A stretch of 64,000 bases of DNA, taken from NCBI RefSeq assembly GCF_029892155.1, contig NZ_JARZAG010000001.1, positions 1 to 64,000 of the forward strand. Reading direction: 5' to 3'. The stretch comes from Kitasatospora sp. GAS204B (GTDB taxonomy: Bacteria > Actinomycetota > Actinomycetes > Streptomycetales > Streptomycetaceae). The position numbers and the translations under genes were made by a program. This document shows positions 1-7,889 of this stretch, piece by piece (the stretch's first letter is position 1; every line of letters begins with the position of its first letter). The notes under the pieces are model-generated. The model had not been told where the DNA came from. It worked only from the letters and a program-made list of their open reading frames with translations, and searched no databases.

Positions 1-2
1 GC

Positions 3-332
3 GAGATCACTACCGCCCGCCACAACAAGATCACCACCCATCTGCGGGCGGCTGGCCTCGGCGCGCTGGCGGACCTCGGCTTCGTCGGTCTGGACGACGA
101 CCCCGACGACCCGGTGATCGTCACCGACCGCAAGGCCACCCGAGGCCACCCGCTGACCGCTGCACAGAAGGAGGCGAACCGGCTGGTCAGCCGCGAGCGC
201 GCGGCGAACGAGCACGGCTTCGCTGACCTCAAGAACTGGCGGATCCTCACCAAGGTCCGCATGAACGCCCGGCACGCGACCACGCTCCTGCGGGCCCTGC
301 TCGTGCTGACGAACGCTGAGGTCCAGCGCTGA
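3..332 (+). CDS. Transposase, C-terminal part (IS5-type DDE family), cut by window start
   Basis: An open frame runs in from the left edge and stops at 332. It ends in a region resembling the last third of Streptomyces IS5-type transposases: an acidic stretch (DDDPDDPVIVTDRK), then SRERAANEHGFADLKNWRIL, where the Glu in a helix followed by GFADLK fits the third catalytic acid of DDE transposases. Only about 109 residues are visible, so whether the gene is intact cannot be told. The family level is fairly safe from motif shape; the exact IS group is not. Confidence 0.72.
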   Translation, partial: EITTARHNKITTHLRAAGLGALADLGFVGLDDDPDDPVIVTDRKATRGHPLTAAQKEANRLVSRERAANEHGFADLKNWRILTKVRMNARHATTLLRALLVLTNAEVQR

Positions 333-782
333 CAAACGATCACCTACCGACGATCACGCCTCCGACCCGCACGAGCACCCCAGCCCCGACCCACACCAGC
401 CCCGCGACCAGCGACTTCAGGATGAAAACTGCTCACTGGGGTCGGAGCAGGTCTCGGCCTCGCCACCGCGCGTGAGTACTGTCCCCGTGGTGATATGGCC
501 GTTCAGGCCGTGATCCAAGGTCATGATCGTGACCCTACCGATCAGGTATGACAAGAGCAGCGCGCGAGCACGCTGTCGCCGCCGAGCGCGCGGAACGGCC
601 TCAAGCTCCTCGTGAGGGCACTGTGCTCATCGTGGACGGAACCTCGTCCCCACCCGCTGGCGTTCGGCGTCTGAAGCAGTGGCGGGGCCCGGCCGCCAGA
701 TACGACAAGAGCGCCGTGTCTACCGAGCAGTCGCCACCCTCGCCCCACTCCTCCTGTGGGCCTGATCCTTTGACGACACTGC
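333..782. other. Intergenic stretch, probable right end of the insertion element
   Basis: No convincing gene. The first 100 bases after the transposase stop are C-rich and end around 420-445 with GATGAAAACTGCTCACTGG, the sort of short AT-containing tail seen at IS ends. The left partner of any terminal repeat lies outside the window, so the boundary is not proved. Confidence 0.35.
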
Positions 783-1646
783 CTAGGGCTTGCGGCCCAC
801 CGCGGCCCAGATCCCGGTGAAGGCGTCATCCTCCTGCTCCGGCCGCTCGGGCCGCCAGAGCGGGGCGGTGACGATCCCCGGCTCGACCAGCTCCAAGCCG
901 TCGAAGAACCGTGAGACCTGCTCCCTGCTGCGCAGCGTGAGCCGCTCGGTGGCGGCGCAGTAGACGGCGGGGCCGCGGCCGGCCTGCGCGGGGCTGATGA
1001 AGTCGGCCGTACCGTGCGAGAGCGCCAGGTAGCTGCCCGAGGGCAGCGCGTCGACCAGGGTGCGCACGATGCCGTACGGGTCGGACTCGTCGTCCACGAA
1101 GTGCAGGATCGCGAAGAGCAAAAGCGCCACCGGCTGCCCGAGGTCGAGCAGTTCGTGGACCCGTGGCTCGGCCAGGATCCCCGCCGGGTCCCGCAGATCG
1201 GCCTGCACCACGGTCGCGCTGCCGTGGCTGGCCCCGGCCAGCAGCGCGCGGCTGTGCACCAGCACGATCGGGTCGTTGTCCAGGTACGCCACCCGGGCGT
1301 CGGGATGGACCTGCTGGGCGATCTCGTGGGTGTTGCCGGCGGTCGGGATCCCGGTGCCGATGTCCAGGAACTGCTTGACGCCCTGCTCTGCCAGGTACCG
1401 CACGGCCCGCTGCAGGTACGCCCGGTTCGCCTGTGCGCTGAGCCGCACCCGCGGGCTGATCGCCATGACCTTCTCGGCGGCGGCCCGGTCGGCGGGGAAA
1501 TTGTCCTTGCCGCCCAGGTAGTAGTCGTACATCCGGGCCGGGTGGGGCACGTCTGGCCGCAGGTCGGTGGGCTCCTGGCCGTCCTCCTCGGAGGCGGACA
1601 TCCAGTCCAGGGCGGTCTCCTGATCATCAGTCACGCGGCGAAGCAT
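783..1646 (-). CDS. SAM-dependent methyltransferase, DUF574/Methyltransf_19 family
   Basis: A 287-residue protein with the hallmark opening of the actinobacterial S-adenosyl methyltransferase family: HPARMYDYYLGGKDNFPADR near residue 35, followed by the SAM-binding LDIGTGIPT (about 93-101) and an acidic loop YLDNDPIVL (about 126). The late segment LFAILHFVDD is also typical. Length matches the family (about 265-290). The family is abundant in Streptomyces and its substrates are mostly unknown, so no pathway can be assigned. The next gene is also on the minus strand but separated by a strong hairpin. Confidence 0.9.
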   Translation of the reverse strand: MLRRVTDDQETALDWMSASEEDGQEPTDLRPDVPHPARMYDYYLGGKDNFPADRAAAEKVMAISPRVRLSAQANRAYLQRAVRYLAEQGVKQFLDIGTGIPTAGNTHEIAQQVHPDARVAYLDNDPIVLVHSRALLAGASHGSATVVQADLRDPAGILAEPRVHELLDLGQPVALLLFAILHFVDDESDPYGIVRTLVDALPSGSYLALSHGTADFISPAQAGRGPAVYCAATERLTLRSREQVSRFFDGLELVEPGIVTAPLWRPERPEQEDDAFTGIWAAVGRKP

Positions 1647-1699
1647 ATAGTCCGGTCAACGGCCTGGGGAGGGACGGCGACCGTGCAGGTGGGAGACGC

Positions 1700-1735
1700 A
1701 GCGGCCCCACCAGGGTTCTCCCTGGTGGGGCCGCT
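1700..1735. terminator. Strong hairpin, likely terminator of the DUF397/XRE unit
   Basis: Perfect 16-bp arms (AGCGGCCCCACCAGGG and its complement) enclose a TTCT loop, 18 bases past the stop of the DUF397 gene. There is no U-tract, which is usual for actinobacterial terminators. Confidence 0.75.
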
Positions 1736-1753
1736 GAGCTGAGTGACTGTGGG

Positions 1754-1981
1754 TCAGAAGGCGATGGGCAGTGCTGCCGTCTGCACGCCGGTGACGAAGG
1801 CCTGCCAGGCCTCGGCTCGGAAGACCAGCGCGGGACCGTGCGGGTCCTTGGAGTCCCGGACGGCCATGCCGCCGGTGACCACGCGCCCGGTTTCCACGCA
1901 ATCGCTCTGGGCGCCTGAGTAGGAGGATTTGTACCAGGCAAGCCGGGCTGCAGCTGAGGACGGGGGGAGGTTGCTCGTCAT
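1754..1981 (-). CDS. DUF397 domain protein
   Basis: A 75-residue protein that is essentially one DUF397 domain: WYKSSYSGAQSDCVET near the start, then GMAVRDSKDPHGPALVF and WQAFV. This BldB-like small family is normally encoded beside an XRE regulator with a DUF5753 domain, as here: the regulator ends three bases upstream. By analogy with the Streptomyces whiJ and abaA loci it probably modulates that regulator. Function at this locus is inferred from the gene pairing. Confidence 0.9.
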   Translation of the reverse strand: MTSNLPPSSAAARLAWYKSSYSGAQSDCVETGRVVTGGMAVRDSKDPHGPALVFRAEAWQAFVTGVQTAALPIAF

Positions 1982-1984
1982 GAT

Positions 1985-2845
1985 CTAGACCATTCCTTTT
2001 GCGATGCGCTCGATCAGCGCGATTGACTCGGTGCGTGGCAGCGATTCGGCAAGAGCACGGCGGAACAGGTTGGAGTACTTGAACACCTCGTCCGGCTCTT
2101 CGATGTAGAGCGTGCTGAGCAGGCTGTCCACATAGGCCACGTCCGTCTCCGTCGTCTCCGGGAAGCTCAGGATGACAACCGGCCCGAACAGAGCGGCGTG
2201 CACGTCCGAGGCTTCTGGCAAGACCTGGATATTGATGTTCGGGTTGTCGGAGGCCGAAGTAAGGAAATCGAGCTGACCGCGCATCACCGACGGGCCGCCG
2301 ATCTGATGCTTGAGCACGGACTCCGAGAGAACCACCCACAGGCGCAGAGGTGCGTTCCGCGTCAGCACCGAGCGGCGTTCCTGGCGGACTTTGGTAAGGG
2401 TCTCAACCTGCTGGGGCGTCGCATCCTCTATCTGGGCACGGACCACGGCCCGCGTGTAGTCCTCGGTCTGCAAGAGCCCGGGCACGAGAAGGGTCTGGAT
2501 GCTGTACGCGTCCGAAGCGTCAGCTTCCAGCGCGATGTAGTCGGCATAAAGCGGAGAGAGCGTCTCGGAGTACCGGTCCCACCAGCCGCGCAGCCGCCCC
2601 TCGCGGGACAGTGCCTCCAGTCCTGCTCGCGTGCCTGAGTCATGAACGTCATAAAGATCGAGGAGCAGGCGCAGGTCGACAAGTCGGACCCCTGACTGTG
2701 CCGCCTCGATCCGGCTGATCTTGCTCTCGGCGCAGGCAAGCTGCTGCGCTGCCTGGGCAAGAGTCATCCGCTTGGCCGTCCGTAGCTCCTTGAGCGTTCG
2801 CGCGAGCCGCCGCTGACGGACAGTCGGATTCCTGTTCACCGGCAC
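1985..2845 (-). CDS. XRE-family regulator with C-terminal DUF5753 (WhiJ-like)
   Basis: The GTG at 2845 is chosen because GGGGAGGT lies five bases upstream; the open frame extends further but without a ribosome site. The 286-residue product begins with a helix-turn-helix (LAQAAQQLACAESKISRIE, about residues 27-45) and continues with the DUF5753 body (LLVPGLLQTEDYTRAVV, LRLWVVLSESVL, INIQVLPEASDVHA). This is the usual Streptomyces developmental-type repressor layout. It sits with a DUF397 gene downstream and a divergent ATPase gene, the classic three-part neighbourhood. The intergenic region toward 3101 carries one copy of the TGACG-N3-CGTCA palindrome, a candidate operator. Confidence 0.92.
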   Translation of the reverse strand: MPVNRNPTVRQRRLARTLKELRTAKRMTLAQAAQQLACAESKISRIEAAQSGVRLVDLRLLLDLYDVHDSGTRAGLEALSREGRLRGWWDRYSETLSPLYADYIALEADASDAYSIQTLLVPGLLQTEDYTRAVVRAQIEDATPQQVETLTKVRQERRSVLTRNAPLRLWVVLSESVLKHQIGGPSVMRGQLDFLTSASDNPNINIQVLPEASDVHAALFGPVVILSFPETTETDVAYVDSLLSTLYIEEPDEVFKYSNLFRRALAESLPRTESIALIERIAKGMV

Positions 2846-3100
2846 GTTGGACCTCCCCTCGGGTGTGGCTCGTAAGTCTGCCCTCCTCCGAGCGGGACAA
2901 CAATCTTTAACGGCTTCCAAAGTGGGGACTTGCACCATAGGAACATCCAGGAGGATGCTACGGGGAGTGGAGAACTCCACGACAGACCGTGATCATGACG
3001 GTTCGTCACCGGGCATCCCTGTGCCCGCGCCGGCCGTCACCCCAGGGCGCGTCATCCCGCGCCGCTTCCTCAACCAGCCGCGCCGCAAGGGAGCTTCGCC

Positions 3101-3529
3101 ATGCCCGAACCGCTCACCACCCCGCCCGCCCCCAGCGGGCGCGATCACTGCTGGCTGCCGCGCAGCCCCCGTTCCCCGGCCCTGGCGCGGCACCTGCTGC
3201 GCGAGTTCCTGTCGCGTGTCCCGAGCGGCGAACGCTTCGTGGAGGATGGGGTGTTGGTGCTCACCGAATTGGTCGGCAATGCCTTCCGTCACGGCACCCC
3301 GCGCGGCAACCTGATCAAGATGGGCCTCGAAACCGACGGCGAGCTGCTCTGGCTCTGGGTCGAGGACGTGTCCCGCAAAGCGCCGCAGCTGCGCGTCACG
3401 GCCGACGGCGAAGCCGGACGCGGCCTGCTCCTGGTCGACAAGCTCTCCCACAAGTGGGGCTGGGGCCCGCGCGGCGGGCACGGCAAGCGCGTCTGGGCAG
3501 TCATCGAGCCCGGACCGGCGGTGGCGTAG
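3101..3529 (+). CDS. ATP-binding protein, anti-sigma-type HATPase (AbaA/RsbW-like)
   Basis: A 142-residue single-domain protein of the small actinobacterial histidine-kinase-like ATPase group. The N-box ELVGNAFRHG (about residues 56-65), a D-box replaced by WLWVEDVSR, and the G-box GEAGRGLLLVDKLS (about 102-115) form the nucleotide site. It lacks a phosphorylatable histidine and any sensor domain, so it probably acts as an anti-sigma or regulator-binding kinase. Divergent from the XRE gene and followed by overlapping small ORFs, as in abaA-like clusters. Confidence 0.88.
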   Translation: MPEPLTTPPAPSGRDHCWLPRSPRSPALARHLLREFLSRVPSGERFVEDGVLVLTELVGNAFRHGTPRGNLIKMGLETDGELLWLWVEDVSRKAPQLRVTADGEAGRGLLLVDKLSHKWGWGPRGGHGKRVWAVIEPGPAVA

Positions 3530-3867
3530 TGGGCCCGGATCCCGTGGTGGAAGGCAGTCTTGAGACTGAAGAGCAGTGCATGGCACGCGAGCTGCGCGAG
3601 TGGGCGGAAGCCGCCCTCGACCAGCTCGACGACGCCTTCAAGGTGGCCGAACTGCCGCCCCTGCTGGGCGTCCGGATCACCACCCTGATGCGCGAGGGCG
3701 TTCATGTCGAGCTGGGCGGCTGCAACATCCGCACTGTTCAAGCGCTTACGGCCTTCGTCCTGGCGCACGCGCGGTGCCTGGGCCGGGTCCAGCGAGGTGA
3801 GATCGTGCCCACTGGGCTGGCCCAGCTGCCCCGTGTGCGCGGTGAGATGAGACCCGGCGATGAGTAG
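3529..3867 (+). CDS. Small hypothetical protein coupled to the ATPase gene
   Basis: The GTG at 3529 shares one base with the stop of the ATPase gene; an internal ATG at 3580 would give 95 rather than 112 residues. The product is mildly acidic in its first half (REWAEAALDQLDDAFKVAELPPLL) and has no recognised motif. Overlap with both neighbours suggests one polycistronic unit. I do not recognise the family. Confidence 0.6.
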   Translation: MGPDPVVEGSLETEEQCMARELREWAEAALDQLDDAFKVAELPPLLGVRITTLMREGVHVELGGCNIRTVQALTAFVLAHARCLGRVQRGEIVPTGLAQLPRVRGEMRPGDE

Positions 3868-4096
3868 CCGCGCGCCGGCCGGGCCGATCCCGTTGCCGCC
3901 CCGGCACCAGTGGCGACTCGGACGGTGCGCCTGCTGCGATCGGCACACCTTGGTCGCCCCTGGGCCGCAAATCACCGTTGACGACGCCAAGTTGGTCACC
4001 TTGCCGTACTGCGTCGACGGCTTCGAGCGAGCATCACGCTACGTCCACCGGATGAGGATGCGCGCGACGCTCCGCCACGATCAGGGGACCCCGTGA
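3860..4096 (+). CDS. Small hypothetical protein with a CACC motif
   Basis: A 78-residue basic protein whose ATG overlaps the preceding stop region by eight bases. The segment RCACCDRHTLV has closely spaced cysteines and a histidine that could bind a metal, but there is no second cysteine pair. Position within the run of overlapping ORFs supports translation. Function unknown. Confidence 0.5.
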   Translation: MSSRAPAGPIPLPPRHQWRLGRCACCDRHTLVAPGPQITVDDAKLVTLPYCVDGFERASRYVHRMRMRATLRHDQGTP

Positions 4097-4176
4097 ACCC
4101 CCGCTCGCACACGGCGTTCCTGGCCCGCGCGGCCCGCGCGTCGGCCACCGACATCCCAGCTGAACGGAGCACCTGA
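4093..4176 (+). CDS. Possible 27-residue coupled micro-ORF
   Basis: A GTG at 4093 overlaps the previous TGA (GTGA) and the frame closes at 4176, one base before the GTG of the next gene. The predicted peptide begins MNPRSHTAFLARAARA and is Arg/Ala-rich. Its only support is perfect packing between two ORFs; it may serve to couple translation rather than encode a functional product. Confidence 0.3.
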   Translation: MNPRSHTAFLARAARASATDIPAERST

Positions 4177-4177
4177 A

Positions 4178-4441
4178 GTGCCCAGTGAGCCCCCCACCCT
4201 TGCCGCCATGATCGAGCTGCCCAGCACCGAGCCGAGTGACGGGTCCCGCGGCAGCCTCGACCGCCCGTTCGACCGACTCGAAGCGCTCGCCGACCTTGCC
4301 GCGCTCGGTCGGCAGCTCGACCACCAGGTGACCCGTCCCGGGGGCGCCGTAACTGCCGAGTTGGACACCACGCTCACCGTGATGCGCGCCGTCCACGGCC
4401 GGATCGTGGCCGAGCTGGGCGCGGCGCTGAAGATCAGCTGA
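4178..4441 (+). CDS. Small hypothetical protein, last gene of the ATPase cluster
   Basis: An 87-residue protein starting at a GTG with ACGGAG upstream. It is acidic with a predicted helical second half (LTVMRAVHGRIVAELGAAL) and no known motif. It closes the run of closely spaced ORFs beginning with the ATPase. No family recognised. Confidence 0.5.
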   Translation: MPSEPPTLAAMIELPSTEPSDGSRGSLDRPFDRLEALADLAALGRQLDHQVTRPGGAVTAELDTTLTVMRAVHGRIVAELGAALKIS

Positions 4442-4454
4442 CCGAGGGCGCTCA

Positions 4455-4583
4455 CCGTCCGCCAGGACCTGCGCACCCACGCGCCGGCCGCCGCGTCGTC
4501 GGAGGGGTCCTTCGAGTCGCGGACGGGCAGGCTGTCGGAGAACCCGCCCGCGACCTCATGGAAGGCGCGATAGCTTGAAGATC
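4455..4583 (-). pseudogene. DUF397 gene remnant
   Basis: On the minus strand one frame reads SSSYRAFHEVAGGFSDSL followed by PVRDSKDPSDDAA. The VRDSKDP signature and the preceding EVAGGF are diagnostic of DUF397, but there is no start codon, the N-terminal spacing is compressed, and the conserved W-x-x-F tail is lost. It lies at the border of the ATPase cluster next to an unrelated gene, so it is best read as the decayed second DUF397 gene of the locus. Confidence 0.6.
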
Positions 4584-4586
4584 AAG

Positions 4587-5330
4587 CTAGTACGCGTGGT
4601 GGACCTGCCAGAACGACCAGGCGTCACACGGACTGCCGTAGGTGGTGTTCATGTAGCCCAGGCCCCACTTGATCTGGGTCGCGGGGTTGGTCTGCCAGTC
4701 CGAGCCGACCGAGGCCATCTTGGAACCGGGCAGCGCCTGCACCAGGCCGTACGCGCCGGAGGAGGGGTTGCGGGCGGTGACGTCCCAGCCGCTCTCGCGC
4801 GTGACGATGTTGCTGAAGCACTGGAACTGGGTGCTGTCCATCATCCCGGCCGCGATCGACTGCGGCGAGCCCCCGGTGGACGAGCCGACGGGCGGCGCGG
4901 AGTTCGTGGTGGCGAGCTGCGACGTGGCCGCGGCGCGGGCGGCAGCCTGCTGGGCGGCGGCGGCAGCGTCGGCCTTGGCCTTCGCGTCGGCGGCGGCCTT
5001 CTGCGCCGCGGCGGCGTCGGCAGCCGCCTTGTCGGCGGCGGCCTTGGCCTGCGCGTCGGCGGCGGCCTTCAGCCGGGCGGTCTCCTGCGCGGCCTTCTGC
5101 GTGGCGAGGTCGGCCGCCTGCTGCTGAGCCGAGGACTGGACGGCGAAGTTGTCGCTGATGGTCTGCGCCTGGGTGGCCGACGGCACGTCCGCGAGCAGGG
5201 TGGACCCCGCGACGTCGACCGACTGAGCGGGCGCGGCCTCGCTGCTCGACGACACACCCACGACGGCACCGACTGCGGTGACTGCGGTGGCGGAGGCCAC
5301 AGCAACTCCCCGGACCGAGATCCGAGTCAC
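4587..5330 (-). CDS. Secreted transglycosylase-SLT-like protein with Ala-rich coiled coil
   Basis: The GTG at 5330 follows GGAAGGA at six bases and gives 247 residues. The N-terminus is a signal peptide (TRISVRGVAVASATAVTAVG, cleavage near SSSEAAPA). Residues about 50-145 form an Ala/Lys/Gln-rich helical repeat likely to span the wall. The C-terminal region has the pattern of actinobacterial SLT-like domains: FSNIVTRESGWDVTARNPSSGAYG with the candidate catalytic Glu in RESGW, then QALPGSKM and WGLGYM. Probable role: peptidoglycan cleavage outside the membrane. Confidence 0.85.
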   Translation of the reverse strand: MTRISVRGVAVASATAVTAVGAVVGVSSSSEAAPAQSVDVAGSTLLADVPSATQAQTISDNFAVQSSAQQQAADLATQKAAQETARLKAAADAQAKAAADKAAADAAAAQKAAADAKAKADAAAAAQQAAARAAATSQLATTNSAPPVGSSTGGSPQSIAAGMMDSTQFQCFSNIVTRESGWDVTARNPSSGAYGLVQALPGSKMASVGSDWQTNPATQIKWGLGYMNTTYGSPCDAWSFWQVHHAY

Positions 5331-5698
5331 ATGGTTTCCTTCCAGCGTCGACCCCGCGTGACCGTGAGGACGCAACATGCCCTGGTCACTGGCCTCCACC
5401 TGATACTGGTCACGGGAGACACTGGCCCGGCGCCCGAGTGCCGGACGAGCCGGTGCGGGCAAGGAGTTCGGGCGGCGTACGGACCATCGGTATTCAGTTG
5501 ACGCCCAACACACGGGCCGTACGCGGGGCCTGACAGAAGTTTCACCATGCCGCAACCGGGCAACGGTACGCAATTCCCGGCTGCGTGGCGAAGCTCACAC
5601 CAGCCCCGAAGTGAAGATCGGTCGCACGGCCGCGAGCGGGACCATCGCGACTTTCTGCCAGGGGTGTAACGGCGCAGGTACCAAGGAACACTGACCGC
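5331..5698. other. Upstream region of the SLT gene, no gene seen
   Basis: Long leader between divergently transcribed genes. It contains two direct copies of GTGACCAG on the minus strand. I looked for the conserved blocks of the ydaO (c-di-AMP) riboswitch, which precedes some Streptomyces wall-hydrolase genes, and did not find them. Confidence 0.4.
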
Positions 5699-5959
5699 AT
5701 GAGCGATGACGAGCAGGAGCCATCAAGCCCGGGATTCGTCCAGTTCCGCATGCAGTGCCCCAACTGCAGCCAAGGGGTTCGCACGCGGGCCCGGATGGGG
5801 ATCAGGTCCTCCGTCCGCCACGAGGGAGAGAACATCGTCGCGGTCGGCACGAGCTTCGTACCGGAGACGTGCGCCGACTGCGACGGCGACGGCTGGCTGC
5901 CGCTCGGGTCGGGGGAGTGGAAGCGGCGGCCCAAGTCGGCACCCGACACTGCCTCCTGA
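5699..5959 (+). CDS. Small protein with paired CxxC motifs
   Basis: An 86-residue acidic protein. CPNC near residue 21 and CADCDGDGW near residue 60 form a two-knuckle arrangement; the second resembles one DnaJ-type CxxCxGxG repeat. A single zinc-binding site is plausible. No neighbour shares its strand or operon. Function unknown. Confidence 0.6.
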   Translation: MSDDEQEPSSPGFVQFRMQCPNCSQGVRTRARMGIRSSVRHEGENIVAVGTSFVPETCADCDGDGWLPLGSGEWKRRPKSAPDTAS

Positions 5960-6026
5960 TCAGCCCGGCTCTGCTCGAAACAGCTGGACTCCTGTAGTTT
6001 CCGGTAGTTTCCGGGCGGGGGAACGG

Positions 6027-6731
6027 TCAGCGCTCCTGCCCGATCGGCCGGACGATCACCGTGTTGACGTCCACCCCCTGCGGCTGCCCGAGCGCCCACA
6101 CGATCGAGGACGCGACCTGGTCCTCCGTCAGCAGTGAGGTGGCCGGCGTCCCGCCTTCGCGCTGGTCCCAGAACGCCGTCTCCACCCGTCCGGGGGCGAT
6201 CAGGGTGACGCCCACGCCCGAGTCGGTCACCATCAGCCGGGTGTTCTCGGCCAGGCCGCGCACCGCCCACTTGGTGACGCCGTAGAGGTTGCCGGGCGAG
6301 TTGATGAAGCCGGCGACGCTGCCGACCAGCACGATCCGCCCGCGCGACCGCGTCAGTTCGGGCAGCGCGGCCTGGACCAGCAGGGCCGGCCCGAGCACGT
6401 TGGTGAGCACCATCTCGCGCCAGCCGGCCGGGTCGCCGTCGGCCAGCGTGTCGTGGGTGGAGAAACCGGCGTTGGCCACGGCGTGGTCCAGCCGGCCGAA
6501 CCGTTCGACGGTGGCCGCCACTGCCGCGCGTACGGCGTCGGGGTCGGCGGCGTCACCGGTGATCGTCAGCAGTGCCGCCGGTTGCCCGACCTCCTCGGCG
6601 AACCGGCGCAGCCGCTCCTCACCGCGTGCCGTCACCGCCACCCGGTGCCCCAGCTTGAGCAACTGCCGGGCCGCCGCGGCGCCGATGCCGCTGCTGCCGC
6701 CGGTGATCAGGGTGACTGGAGAGTCCGTCAT
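6027..6731 (-). CDS. Short-chain dehydrogenase/reductase
   Basis: The ATG at 6731 is preferred, with AGGAG nine bases upstream; another ATG lies two codons earlier. The 234-residue product is a classical SDR: TGGSSGIG nucleotide loop (about 9-16), NAGF (about 86), Ser of the VGSVAGF segment (about 137) and YGVTKWAV supplying Tyr and Lys. Acid residue 35-40 is replaced by TARGEER, which suggests NADPH preference. The gene is divergent from a quinone-oxidoreductase-like gene, so the two may respond to the same stress. The substrate is unknown. Confidence 0.92.
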   Translation of the reverse strand: MTDSPVTLITGGSSGIGAAAARQLLKLGHRVAVTARGEERLRRFAEEVGQPAALLTITGDAADPDAVRAAVAATVERFGRLDHAVANAGFSTHDTLADGDPAGWREMVLTNVLGPALLVQAALPELTRSRGRIVLVGSVAGFINSPGNLYGVTKWAVRGLAENTRLMVTDSGVGVTLIAPGRVETAFWDQREGGTPATSLLTEDQVASSIVWALGQPQGVDVNTVIVRPIGQER

Positions 6732-6745
6732 CTTCATCAGCTCCT

Positions 6746-6777
6746 GCGTGTGCGTGTACGTGTGCGTGTGCTTGTGA
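6746..6777. repeat. GT-rich simple repeat in the SDR leader
   Basis: Roughly 30 bases of alternating GTGT/GCGT units immediately upstream of the SDR ribosome site, unlike the surrounding base composition. Slippage there would change leader length, not the protein. Confidence 0.6.
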
Positions 6778-6929
6778 AAGCCCGTCAGGAGTTCGAGTCC
6801 ACCACTTGAAGTGCACTCCATGTCAACCGCCGCGCCGCCGACCGGCCCGCGCCATGCGTGCCTTGACCTCAAGCGGGCTTGATGAGCGAGGATGCTGACG
6901 AGAGCTCGAGTCGATCAAGGAGCGTCAGC

Positions 6930-7889
6930 ATGCGCGCAGTCTGGTTGAAGCGGTTCGGTGACCCCTCCGTCCTCGTCCCCGGCGAGGCACCCGACCCCGT
7001 CCCCGGCCCGGGCCAGGTGCTGATCGACGTCGCGTACGCCAACATCACCTTCGTGGAGACCCAGTTCCGGGCCACCGGCACGGGCCCGTTCCGCGCCACG
7101 CCGCCGCTGATCCCCGGCAACGGCGTCGGTGGCACGGTCGGCGCGCTCGGGGACGGTGTCGACCCGGCGCTGCTCGGCCGGCAGGTGGTGACCGGAACCG
7201 GGGGCTCCGGTGGCTATGCCGAGCAGGCCGCCGTCCCCGCCGAGGGGCTCTTCGCCGTCCCCGACGGCCTGGCGCTGGACGTGGCGGTCGCGTTGCTGGC
7301 CGACGGGCGCACCGCCGTGATGCAGCTGCGGGCCGCCGAGGTGGGCCCCGGGGACCGGGTGCTGGTCGAGGCGGCCGGGGGTGGGGTCGGCAGCCTGCTG
7401 GTCCAGCTCGCCAAGGCGGCCGGCGCCACGGTGGTCGCGGCGGCCGGTGGTGCCCGCAAGCTGGAGCTGGCCCGCGAGTTGGGTGCGGATCATGCCTTCG
7501 ACTACCGCGAGTCCGACTGGGTCGAGCGGATCGAGCGGGAGGTGGGCGGCGTGGACGTGGTCTTCGACGGCGTGGGTGGCGCGATCGGGCGGGCCGCCTT
7601 CGGGTTGCTGCGGCCGGGCGGCCGGATGGACAACTTCGGCCTGGCCGGCGGCGAGTGGTCGGCGATCCCCGAGGAGAGGGCCGCCGCCCGTGGGGTGCGC
7701 CTGGTCGGCGCCGACCGCAGCCCCGAGCAGCTGCGCGCCTGCACCGAGTACGCCTTCGCCGAGGCCGCCGCCGGCCGGCTGCGCCCGGTGATCGGCCAGC
7801 GCTTCCCGCTGGAGCGGGCCGCCGAGGCGCACGCGGCGATCGAGTCCCGGGCCACCCTGGGCAAGACCCTGCTGGAGACGGGCCGCTGA
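6930..7889 (+). CDS. Quinone oxidoreductase-like zinc-free MDR dehydrogenase
   Basis: The ATG at 6930 follows AAGGAG at seven bases; 319 residues. It begins MRAVWLKRFGDPSVLVPGE, the usual start of NADPH:quinone reductases, has VLVEAAGGGVGSLLVQLAK as the nucleotide-binding motif (about 148-166) and FDYRESDW then DVVFDGVGG downstream. Zinc-binding cysteines are absent, as expected for the quinone reductase branch. It shares its stop with the start of the next gene (TGATG), so both are translated together. Confidence 0.92.
   Translation: MRAVWLKRFGDPSVLVPGEAPDPVPGPGQVLIDVAYANITFVETQFRATGTGPFRATPPLIPGNGVGGTVGALGDGVDPALLGRQVVTGTGGSGGYAEQAAVPAEGLFAVPDGLALDVAVALLADGRTAVMQLRAAEVGPGDRVLVEAAGGGVGSLLVQLAKAAGATVVAAAGGARKLELARELGADHAFDYRESDWVERIEREVGGVDVVFDGVGGAIGRAAFGLLRPGGRMDNFGLAGGEWSAIPEERAAARGVRLVGADRSPEQLRACTEYAFAEAAAGRLRPVIGQRFPLERAAEAHAAIESRATLGKTLLETGR

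Noticed and set aside
542..1627. 361-residue minus-strand frame and plus-strand frames over the first methyltransferase
   Set aside because: Pro/Arg/Ser-rich shadows of the DUF574 gene, which has clear SAM-binding motifs in its own frame.
5331..5698. ydaO c-di-AMP riboswitch before the SLT gene
   Set aside because: The conserved sequence blocks of that aptamer were not seen in the leader.
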